Positions 5,547-17,500 of a DNA stretch of 21,957 nt are shown here, one piece after another; the stretch's first letter is position 1, and each line of letters starts with the position of its first letter. The position numbers and the translations under genes are program-made. Below the pieces are notes generated by a model. It made no database searches, was not told the origin of the DNA, and was given only the letters and a program-made list of their open reading frames with translations. Origin of the DNA: Baffinella frigidus (Eukaryota; Cryptophyceae; Cryptomonadales; Baffinellaceae); the NCBI GenBank assembly GCA_026770585.1, contig MU647844.1, forward strand, positions 1-21,957. The letters run 5' to 3'.

Positions 5547-8500
5547 TTACTTCCCCACCTTCGATTTCTTCTTCTTGGGTCCCTCGAGACCCTTGCGAGT
5601 GTCCTTAGGGGAGAGAGGAGGTGTCCAATCAGCATGTCCCAGGATCGCCGCCCGCAGCTGAGTTTGTTGTTCGTGGGGCAGGGTCTTGGTCAGAATGTCC
5701 GCCAGCTGGTGAGTGGTGTCCACTTTGACGCAAATAAAACGCCCCGCCCGGTCCTCGTCCCGAAGTCGGAATATGGTCACGTCAAACCAGCGCACTCTCG
5801 AGCTCAGCTTGTCGCCCTGTACCAGCGCGACAGTGGCTGCGTTATCCTCCCCGTATCTGAGTGGTTTCTCCATAGAGAACCCAAAGAAGGTCACGATTTT
5901 GCGTACAAAGAGCGTCATCCTCATTTGTTCCACCGCCGCATAGGCCTCCGCTTCGCAAGTGCTGATGGCGCAAACGGGCTGTCGAGTTGATTTCCAGGCG
6001 ACGGCTGCTCCATTCATCAAACACAGCGCCCCGGTTTGTGACCGTCGGGTTTCGAAACAGTCTGCAAAAGAGGCATCGCAAAACGACACTTCCTCATTCT
6101 TTTCGACTTTCACTCCTGCCAGTTCTTGTTTGAACGTTGCGTCTCGTCTCCAGGTTAGCTCGTTGTAGCGTGTGATGTAGGCGTGCGCCAGGAGGTGATA
6201 GAGAGAGGTCAAATGCTCGGTTGACGGGTCACTGCAGAAACTGGCCAGTACGTTAAACGCATGGCTCATGTCAGGACGCGCGAAGTTGGTGAGGTATCCC
6301 AGGGTGCCCACAGCTGCGTAGTAGAGTTTCTTCTCTTCCACGCTTGCTGCCGGAGCCCCAGTAAAGTTTCTAGACTGTAGCCGTTCAGAGTTTGGAAGGG
6401 TCTTGAGGTAGTTGGACCCCCCGTTCAACCTCTTCTCCTCGAGTCTTTCCACATCCAAATTGAACTTCTCCGCCATCGCCTCGATGTAATGCCTCAAACT
6501 CAGCGTGATTGTCCCCGCACCCAAGTCCTGAGTCACCTTGGCCCCCAAATATTGCCCAATGTCTCCAGATGAGGACAGTTTGAACTGGCTCCCCAGCTTG
6601 TCCACGACCATATCCCACGCGCGAACATCGGAAACAGCGACCGCTGCGTCGTCCACGTGCCACGCACTCAGGATTTTGACGGGGAGAGTTTCGCCCGACG
6701 TTTGGTCGGTGATCGTCCCTGTGAAGCAGAACAGTCCTCCATCAGCCTCACACACTTTGAAGTTCATTTCCTCCCTCAAAAACTTCGCCAGTACCAGGTA
6801 CCAGAGTCTCCCGGAGTTCCTTCCTCCGTATAGTGCCTTCAGCAGAGGCAGGATCCACCCTGCACCTCCGTAGCGTGACTCGAAATCGGGAGGGAGGGAG
6901 CAGTAGATGGTCTCCGACTCCGGGATGGTTGCCTGCAGATATGCCGCACTTACATCCAACTGCTTCACCGTAAATCCGCACGCAGCCGCAATCGAGAGGA
7001 GTGTCCGGAAACTGGTCATATCAGCAGTGGGAGAGTAACAGTCCGCCGAGTTGATGTGCTTCTGCATGTCTCCTCGAATGCAGCATCTGGCCCTCCGCTC
7101 CTGTTCTGTCCCAGTGGTATCCACCTTCATCGTGTATACCCAGGTCAGAGGAATCACATGAGTGCCCGGAGGTAGATCCCCCTTCTGCATTGGTTGCGCG
7201 AAAGTTCCGTTCCGCTCCAGAGTTTCGATCTCGACCAACATTGCTTGCTTCCAAAATTTCCAGTCCACCCTCCTTCGAGCGTCATACACGTTCCCGGGCT
7301 GCGCCGGCAAATGTTGGGGTACTGTCGACTGATCAAGCCCCCCCGTGGAAGACACCACCATCACGATCTTGGAGTTCCCGTCTTCGGCCTGTATGAGTTC
7401 ATACTCGGGAACAGTGTGGAGAAACACTGTCTTCCCGAAGTAAAGTTCCTCCACTGCCGGAGGGAGGGTTTTCATCTCCCATTTTCCTCCTCTCAGGCAG
7501 GGGGGCAAGCGAGACGTAATCATCTTGTTGATCAGTCGAGTCTTTGGTGCCCCCGTGGAGTCCGGAGTGTAGCGTTGAAAAGATGGGAGTGTCACTTCTT
7601 CTACAGGATGGCTCTTCTTCTTAGTCACCATCTGTCGAAGAACCCGTTCTTTCAGAAAATGAGCCGACCCGTCCGAGAAAGATGTCTCAAAGCGCTGTTC
7701 CATGCGTGACCCTGAGGCAGCTCCGTCATGACGGTGTACTCGAACCAGCACACGTCTCATGACACGGCCAGTGATGGGAGCGAGTTCTCCGGTCTGTGCG
7801 TTCCAGTCCACCTTCACCACCTGTGCAAGATTGAAACTTCTGGAGTTATGATCATTCCTGAAGTCGAGAACCATCTGAGCGTGGCACAGGAGAGGGTCCT
7901 TCTGTTTCCCTCCAGCCTTCCTGCCGAAACGAGTCGTGACTGCTGGGGCCCGTCCTGCTTCCCGAAGTTTCTTCCGGCTCTGTGAAGCAAACTTCCCTGG
8001 TCCCTTCCTGGTTCCCCCGTCGATGGATTCGTCAGCGACTATCTCCTTGTGCAAAGGTAAAGTCCCCAAACCATCTTCCTGTTCATTGTCCGGGGAGCTG
8101 TGTCCCCCGTCCGATAGGTAGGTGGCCGTGGAGTCGTATTCTTCAGCAAAAGGATCTGCGTCGTACCCTTCGAGTGAGTCAGCCTCGTGTCCCCCCGTCG
8201 ACTCTGTGGTGTGAACCTCTGAACCCACTTGAGTTGCAGCCCCAAACGTAAGCCGGCGCGTGTCCTTTTCTCCTCCTTCTGGATAGATCCTGGTCACTTC
8301 CTCGGGGTGGCTCTCGATGCTGGTGTTCAATTCCCGGTTTTGACCAGCTTCCAGTGCCCGTCCGGAGGCTTCATCCAGGTCCCCTTGAGTGAACGGTGGC
8401 CGATGTGCATTCGACCCCGGCGTACTTCGCCCGGAGTGTCCCAGGCGATCCTCATATTGAGAGGACGGGCACGATCCATCCTCGAAGTCGCTCATCACTG

Positions 8501-11500
8501 TATCCCACGAGTGCCTCAGCTGGGACGGCAGGTACAGGGGAGTCACGTCTCGTCCCTCGATGTATCTGTTTGCCTCCGACGCTGGTCCCCTGGAAGCATC
8601 GCGAAGGAGCTCCTTGTCCACCTCTAGCAATAGCTCATCGCCCGTTACCAGCTCAAATCCAGGACGGTTGTCAAAGTCCTCCACGAGGTTATCCAGCGTC
8701 GTTAGGTGCACCAGTCCACGGAAAAACTCTGTCATGGTGTCAACCAGGACTGCGTCTGGATTTGAGTCGAACATCTCTTGCAGCAGAGTGGGAGATCTAT
8801 CCATCATACACAGATTCAAGCCACTTCCCCATCCAAGATCCTGACGTGAGTGCTGAGGCCTGGCGGGAAAGTAGGTGTCGTTCGTGGAGATGGTGTCAGC
8901 CACGTGAATCTTTCCCGTGTGTGGCGTGAACACGTACCACCCCTGAACCTTGAAGAGGTGAGATGTTGTTCCAAGGTATATCCCGGTGAAAGCATGAGGC
9001 AGTAGTTTTGGAGACAACCCTTCTGCAATCATCTTCGTCTTGGAGCGGTGAGCGAACGCTAGGCACCCGAAGATTTTCAGTGACCGCAAGTCCAGCTTGT
9101 CCTTCTCGAAGTAGATCAGTTCGGCTATGCCCCCGTGTCCTTTCCCCTCGTTTGCTCGGCTTGGCGTCTTGTTCAGAATATCAATTGCAGTTTCGAAGGC
9201 GTAGTTCCAAACATGAGCGCCGAGTCCCGAGTGCAGGAGCAGACCTTTCCCAGCTCTAGCCACACGGTATAAGGAGTGTTCCGCCATCCCGTTCCGGTCC
9301 TGTCGATACGAGCAAGAGGCTCTGGACACAAACCCATAGACCTTTCCCAAGTCCGCCAGGGCTTTCACCAGAACTGGAGCGTTGTCACTTTGTACCGTGC
9401 CCCACGGTTTTCGGTGACACCGAGATGCCCACGCCGCCTCAGACTCCAGTTTCGCGACGACTGCGTCCTGGGTTTTCGCGAAGAAGCCTCTCAGGTACCC
9501 CGAAAAACGATCCGCGAGTATGAGAAGGTATCGATCACCGTTCACTGCCTTGTTCCCCTTCCCCACGTCCAGAACGTCGCAGTAAAGCTTCTCGTTCACA
9601 CGGGTGCACTCGCTCGGGGCCCATTTTCCGGAGTTTCCTCGTCTCATCTTCGAAAGAGCACACACAGAGCAAAAGGAGGGATCGGAGTATTTCCTTTCCA
9701 CTACGTCGTGTTTCACGTCCTTCGGCCAGTGCGATACGTGTGGACTCATTGACTTTAACTTCGCGAGAGGAGCGTGCCCAAGGCACGCATGTACGGTCTG
9801 AATCGGATCATACAAGGTCCCACGAGTCGAGCGTCTGTTGTGTGAGTCGGCCATTGCTCCCACCACATGCACATTCGCTGTCGCTTGAGGTTTCTGCCGT
9901 CGGGAGCGCTCCATGTATTGGTCCTGCCTTGCCTCCCTGTACCCCGCGTACAGTGGAAGCATTGTGAGGCCTCCCAGTTCAAAGAAGCGTTTGAAGACCA
10001 TCCTTGGTGCCGAATCTGCTTCTCCGTGACTGACGAAGAGCAGTCCGGAGGTTGAGTAGTTTCCGGACAGACGGGGGGCGAGTCCCTCCTTCACCATGCT
10101 GCTCCAGCTCAAGATGTTCCCGGCCTTACCTGAGCTGTCAAAGTAGACCTCCGGCAGCTTCAGGCGGGCACCATCTCCGAGGTCTATGTCGATTTCTCCC
10201 ACTTGTTCGAGGATAGACGTTGAGCCACACGCCCCAGAGATCTGTAGAGAGCACGGTCTGATGGATCCTTCCACGAAGTACTTCGCATCAGACAGAACGT
10301 CAATTTGAGATCCTGTGTCAATCAGGGCGTGAGCCCTCATCGTGGTCCCAGACATGAGCTGGTACACCGCCGCTACCTCGTCTTCGGAGGGCAGTAGCGA
10401 GTTCCAGCCGAAACATGCGCGCGTCTCGCTACCGAGTGAATCAGGAACCTCGAGCTTCGAAGCCGCTTGTCCATTCGCCTTTGGTGAGGCCTCCAGCACT
10501 AGTAGCCCATCCCGAAATCCACACACGTGTTCCAGCGAGGCATCCGATTCAGAAAGTGTGTTGCCAAGAACAGCCCTCGCGGGGATTGATACCCTTGCCG
10601 TGTTCTCCCGCAGTTCCACTCGAAAGCCCGATTTCTCCAGTGCTGGAATGGATAGCAGCGTCGCACCCATTTCGTCACTTCCCAAGTATACGTCAGGAAC
10701 GTTCACCCTGCGGGTGACTCCGTCGTGACTGATCTCCAACTCGACATCCCCAACATGGGTGAATCGTTGGACGTTTGAATGCATCACGGCTATCATGTCT
10801 GAGGCCAGTCGTCGAAGGTTGAACAGGATCGAGCTGTCACAAGTGACAGAGAAAAGGGAGTTGCTGTCCAACACGACCGGGCGCTCCGACGCCAGAGGCC
10901 TCCATACTCTAACTTGTCGGTGTGTCCCCCGTTCGAGAATGGCATCCAGTCCGCGACCGACTGTCATCTCCGTTGAATCGTCGTCGGAAACATCCGGGTC
11001 CCTTCCAGGCTGCACGTTTCCGCACTCACAGGTCTTCTGCGGGATTTGGTTTTGGTCCAACCAGTCCAGTACCTTCTCCCGTGTGGGTCCTTCCAATTTC
11101 GCATTCGCGACACCGCCACTCAAGATGTTGTGGGAATGGTCAGTGTGGGAGTGTCCCGACGGTGATCCGGGGACTTCGGCAGCAGTCCCCGCGTTCAAAT
11201 TCGCCAAAGAGGTATCGTCAACATCTTCCATGGAGGTGTCCCCTTCCGACTTTCCCACTTGAGCATTCCGCCCTTCCTCAGTCGTAGCCTCAGCAAGCTC
11301 CACACGAGGTCCATCGTCTGAAGGATCGGTGTCCCTAGGCGGTCGGGGGTCCACAGCTCTTGGAGCAGTCGAAGGGCGAGTGCCTCTCGGCGGTCGAGGG
11401 TCGACCGCCGGAGGACGCGTTGGACGAAAAATGGGGCGAGGCCTTACACCTTGGGGTGGGGGTACTCCGCCTTCGTCTCCATCATCATCCGGTTCGTCCG

Positions 11501-14500
11501 ATGGTGCTGGAGCACCACCCTGTGCCCAGCTTCCCTGCCTTTCGTCTGGAACCGCCCAGGGCGGTCTCCCTGTGTCCATTTCGAAACTGTACAAATCCAG
11601 AAGTTCACGTATGCTCCATTCAAGACCCCTTCGCTTCGTCAGTTCCTGATGGTTATTGAATTGCTGAGCCCACGCGCGTTGTGTCATGCGTGCCGCGAGT
11701 ACACCGTCCTCCGACGCCGTGTAATGAGGGCCCCCATCAGGAGGGTCAATTTGTTCCCTCCGCCACCTTGTCATTCGCGATGTGGTGTACTGAATGTCAT
11801 AGTGATCGCGCATCTCCCTCGCCCTCAATTCCGGGTAAAAACATTGGGCCTCCAGGGGACTGTGCAAGTGCTCTTCTTCCGCCTCGCATTGGTCCATGTG
11901 AAGGTCGTACTCGTCACCAACAAACTGACTCAGACGTTCTGCTTCCGAGGCCAGGTCCCTGCGGCTCAGTGCCGCCTCGGTCCACCTGGGGTTCCTCGGA
12001 ATCGCGAGTGTGCCTGGAAAGTGTTGTTGAATCCCAAACACTTCTGCCCAACGAACGTTTGCGGCCCGTCGTGCGAAGAATATGGCGGCCTCGGCCAAAT
12101 GAAATTGTGTCAGCAGAAAAGGGGAGATATCAATGAAGTAGTCTTGCCGGTAATCTCCCGAGACGAATATATTCTCCAGAGGCTCCGCTTGTCTCGTCAA
12201 GTGGTGAGTATTAGAGTACGCGTCGATGTCCACGCCCGCGAGCAGGGCCCTGACCTTTCCGAGCTCCTTGTGCATCACCTTAATCGCCGATCCTGGACCG
12301 CCATCACGCCTCCGACGTCCCGTAAAGAGAGGTCCCATCTGTAGGTCGGAGCGTACCCTTCCGTCGCGTACATATTGGCGCTCACGTCTCCGATACAGGT
12401 CCAGAGTTTGAAACATGCTCTCCAGCTCCCGATCAACCGCCATTTCAATCCTCCCGATGGAGTTCCCGAAATTGATCCGGACGAAGGTGACGAGACACCG
12501 AATGTGCTCTGGGTTGACCGGGAGGATCCCAAAAGGATGAAGAGGGCGAGTCCCTTTCACCCACAGGATACGAAGGTCTTCGGCAGGGAATCCGCAGGTC
12601 TCCCTCGCGAGCGAGTCACGCGCCCGCAGAATGGTATGCCAACAGAGGGCTTCCCTTTCCCAGTGTTGCGTGACTCCCGGATCCTCATTGGGATTGATCA
12701 TGAGTGTCTCTATGATGACCCCAGCGCCGTAAAAAGGGTGAACGTCCTGTGGTGTAGTGTCCTCGGGGAGACCATCGAAATTCCTTCTGGGGGCCGCCCA
12801 CGGTGGCGTCACTCCCGGCTCTCTCCGAGTCGTCATGTATGCCGCCATCGGGACCCCGTTCGTGAGTCCCATCTCCTTTGCAGCAAGGTCCTGGGCCTCC
12901 TGCTCAGAACGATTCTCGCCCCACTGCATGGAGAGATAGCGTGGCCTTGGTCCGTGCTCCGTGATCCTCGGATAGGGGGCTCCTGCTTCGACATCTTCCT
13001 CAGGATCATCCCTCTCACCAGGGTGTGCGTCTGATCCAGCCACGCCTCCAGGTCGCGCCCTTGCGCCCGAGTTCTGACCTCGTCTGTTACCTCGTCGGTC
13101 AAGCGACGACGGGGCGTTCCTAGACATATCCAGAATGATTGGGCCCGAGAGTCCGCCATCTTGCAGAGAGCTCCGGGTCACCCAGTCCCTTACCACTGAA
13201 TCCATCATATCGAGCCTTACGTACGCAGACGTGAAATCCCGATCCAGAGCCCAGTCGGCCTCCATACCCCAGCGCTTTGGTATTCTCTGACGGAGTAGCA
13301 TACTGTCTCGCGAGTCGGGATGAGGTTCACCCGTCTCTTCGTCGAAGTTGCGAACGGTCCTGGACGGGCTTTGGCGGAACAAATCTGGGAACAGAGTCGC
13401 GTAAAGCAGTTGCGCTCGGACGTGGTGTCTTCGCAAGATGGTCATGCGCTCGCGTGCTGGACGCCTCCGTGCGGGTGCCTCGTCCCGTGTCGAATCACAG
13501 AGTGCCCACCCGTACTCTTTCTCGTCGTTCGTCCACAGAGCCTTCAAGTGTCCCATGACGACCATGAACCCTTCTGGGTTGGATACCCCCAGGGGAAAAT
13601 GCAAGGCTGGGATCTGGAAGAGATCGTGCAAGTTATGTTGCGACTCGAGAAGCCCAGCCAGGAGTTTCAGTCTCTCTCCGGCTGCCACCCTTCTCCGAGT
13701 GATGATGCTTTCCGGAGGAGAGTTACGGTCGCATGGCGCGATCAAGAATAGGTCGTCTTCGCGCGGGATGAGGGTCGGTCTGCGCCACGTTCGTGAACTT
13801 GCCAGCAGATTGTTTGCAAATTCCCCTCCCAGAGGGACCAGTATGAAGTCCCCCTCATCCAGGTCTCTTGCGGTTTCCGTCCCCCAAGCGAACATGTCGC
13901 CCTGGATCAGGCGAAGTCGGAATTCTTGGAGAGTTTCTGTGCCTTCGCGCTGACCTCCCCTTGCTCTCCCTGAGGTGGCCTGTGGTCTGACAAAGCTCCA
14001 CCCTAGTAGTCCGAGATGTTCAAGCTCTTCTCCAGGAACGAATGTTGGCCGCGGAACTGGAAATACCGGGAGTTCCCATTCAACGCGGGTAGAGTGAGCC
14101 ACGAGCTCGGAGTCCCCTCGCATATCCGTGGGGGCACCTCCCGCTCCGCGGAGGATCACAGCGGCATCTGGATTGAGTATGCCCGTCCTTCCCAAAAATT
14201 GAAGAGTAGTCCGTGTTTCAAACCGTGACTCTTGCTCCTCGGAACGTTCTGGACCCCGGGACGGCGGATTCCGTGCCCGGCTTGGAAAGCTTGTCGGCGC
14301 AGATCCAGGTTCTTGGTCTGCATCTGCGTCTCCCAAAGGTATACCCGTGAAGGTGAAAGTCGCTCGTATCTGGAGTGTGCTTCCTCTGGTAATTCGAGAC
14401 TCTGAGTGCTTCTCAAGTGAGGTGATGAGGCCCTTCACTCCGTCTTTCCCTTCCGGATCCTCTGACAGATTCCCTTTCGGGGCTTTTGTCAGAGGTTCAG

Positions 14501-17500
14501 TGCCTGGAGGTTCAGTGCCTGGTCCCTTAGGTCCAAGGCCATCTTTCCATGAAGAGTAAGGCTCGCTCACTGGTCCACGTGGAGGAAGGTCACAGGAGTT
14601 TCTTGCTTCAACGTTGTCAGTCGTCCCGCTCTCCGGCTTGTCGTGCGTAAAGGTAAAGTTTGAGCTCTTCAGAGCCGATTTAAGAGCTGGCTTTCCGTCT
14701 GCGTTTTCTCCGACCCCCCCCCCGTGAATCGCCTTGACAGCATCTTGATCTGGAGAGGGCGGTTCAGAGTCCTCGTCCTTGGGCAACACCTCGGGAGCAC
14801 GTCCTCCGACAGGTGCAGATTTGGTCTTCTTCTTCTTTTTGTCAACCGTCGGAGGTTTCTCAACGTCATGGTCCCCGTCGTCTGGCAGGTCTTTGACGAT
14901 GTGAGCCTTTACACATGCAGGTTCAGGAAAGGGACGTTGGTTCCACTCATCCACCTCGACTGGCTGATTCAGCAAGAGCTTTACTACCCGTACGTCGGTG
15001 TTCCTTTTTGGTACGTGAACCTGCAGGGACGAATTTTGCTTTCCTCGGGGAGGGTCTGGTGCAACTCCTTGGGCACGGCGCAAGTTTGCTCCAGGTGCCC
15101 CGCCTCCACGGCCACGTTGCGCAGCCCCGGCTCCTCCACGACCGCCTCCTTGGGCTGCACCACCCCGTCCCCCGCCCCTTGGGGCGGCGCCGCCACGTCC
15201 GCCTCCTCGAGCGCCGCCTCCGGCAGGTCCGCCTCCTCGTGCTCCACCTCCAGCACCACCGCCTCCTCGGCCTCCGCCACCATTACCACGTCCCCCTCCC
15301 GGGCCTCCTGGACCACCACCTCCTCCACCTGGCTGAGCATCTGCCATAGCTTCCTGAGCCTTGGCACAGGTGGCGTTGTGGTCTCCTTTGAAGGGCGCCT
15401 CGCAATATGCGCACGTAGGAAGAGCCCCCTTTTCACCAAGGATAGGAAGGCGTGCCTTTCGGTACTTGCATGTGGTTTGGTGTCCTTGGAAGTACATCAC
15501 TCCACAGTTCTTCGCGCACTTTCGCTTGGGAACTTCTGGGTCCGAGTGAGTCCTGTTCGCTCGCAGGGCCTGCACATATTTCGTGTACCCCAGTGTTGCC
15601 CACGCCCCGCTCTCTCCTTCGCCAGGTCCCGTGGTTGCGCCGTAGTCTTCGTCTTCGTATCCAGTGTCAAAGTCTTCGTCGTAATTCGCGGTCACCTTTT
15701 GCACCGTGGCCTTTCTCCTTCGCAGTGCGGCTCCTCGATCGGAGGGGTCCAGCCCCCTACCCGACTGAAGATCAGTGTACGGAGCCGCAGGGGGAGTGAA
15801 GGTTTCCTGATCCCACGTCCACATCTGCTTGATCAGCTCCGTCACCGTGTACACTCCAGCATCGTTTCTCGTGTTGAGATACAGAAGTCTCTCGGCGTGT
15901 GCAAGGTGTGCTGCTGGTAGGAGATGGTTGGACGGATCCGCTAGCAGTTGCTTGTATCGGTCTATGAAGTCCGAGATGAGTCCCCTGTCTTCGTGAATGA
16001 TTTGTCCCGAGCTTCCTCCGCTGGAGCCCAACACCGCGGCGTGAAAGTGATCCAGGTCACGCGTCATAGTGTCGAGGAACAGTTGGGCGGCGAATTCGCA
16101 CCTGGGCCCGAAAGAGATACTGTTCTGAAGAGCTTTGCGAAGTGCCGTCACGTGTCGTGCGTGATTTGGTTTCGAGATGGCGTACCAGTCCGACAGGATC
16201 CAAAGTCCGTAGAAAGGATGAATGTGTACGCCTGCTCCAAAACCTAATTTCCTGGAGGACATGATAGCCGAGATGATGTTGCTCCCGGGGCCACTCTTCC
16301 ACTTTGAGTTCACATTTGAGGTGGCGCGTTCCTCGATCGCAGTGAACATCGTCAGCCAGCCGGTCAGGATCCCGTACTTGAGAGTCACGTCCTGAACGTA
16401 CTGTCTGTAGACCTTTTCGAAGTGTATATGCGTGGGCTGCAATTCCGGGATGCCCGCGTCCAGTTGAGACGACTCCGCCACCGAACGTCCCACGTCATTC
16501 AGTTCCGTGGAGTCCATCCCTTTCAGTCTGCACTCCAGCCAAAGAACTGAAGCTTCCTTGAACCGCAGCGAATCTGGGTCGTCAACTATCCTCTCGCCTT
16601 CAATCGTGTCGTGTAGGCGAGAGGGGACTCTCGACGGGAACATCGCTGTGATGGCGCCCACCTTCCCACACACTCGGAGCATCGTCGAAAACGAAGGGTC
16701 GAGTCTCTGCTGAATCAATGGAGTAATTCGGTCAAAATGCCTTTTGGCCGCCGTCGAGCGCTCGAGATCTGTTGCGCTTCCAGCGCACTCGATTGCATGT
16801 CCATCCAATTCCAGAAGTACCGACTTCATAATTTCCGGCGTGAAAATAGGTTTGATAGTTGGTCTGTTGCCTCCGATGCCAGCCGGCCCTGTTTCAGCAA
16901 CTCTCTGCAGAGCAGCATCCACCGGGTGAGCTGCGCCTTGAAGATGCCCTGCCGTCTCAAAGAGCATCGACTCACGTAGGGGCGAGACTCTCGGGCCCAG
17001 GCTCTCCTCAGGATCACGTCCCGCGATGTGAGTGTCGGACTCCCATGCTTTTAGAGGTTCATTTCCCGTTCCGGACTCTTTTGCTGATGAAGGCTTCGGA
17101 GTCTCCCACACGGATGTTGAGAGGAAACCTGGCGGGCTTTCGGTGTGCGCCCGACGTTCCCCAGACGAAACACGCGCGCGAAGTTCCTCGGGAGTGGCCA
17201 GAAGAGCGAATGCAGTTCCTCGATCCCTCTTTCTGTTTGTTCCACGCTCGCCGTCCCCCACGAGTGAGTGCCGTCGGCCATATTCTAGTTCACGGCGCTG
17301 TTCCTCCCTCGCGTTCAGCTCTTGGGGCCCACGTTCTTGTCGGAAGGAGTACCTGGATCCAGGAGGGTCCGGTTGTTCATGGCGGTTGCCTACTTCGGTG
17401 TCCACATGCACGTGTTCACGTCTTCCCACCCGAGGCTCGCCGTCCTCGGTCGGCGTGCGTCGTCGCTGTGTGTCCCCACAGGTGACCTTGCTGCCCCGCG

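Noticed and set aside
11559-14096. Envelope-like protein in the middle of the polyprotein
   Set aside because: No signal peptide, transmembrane helix or fusion-peptide-like stretch was seen, and the region precedes the protease rather than following pol.
14724-15920. 398-codon + strand ORF inside gag
   Set aside because: It is antisense to the Gly/Arg-rich and zinc-finger region and owes its length to composition; no motif.
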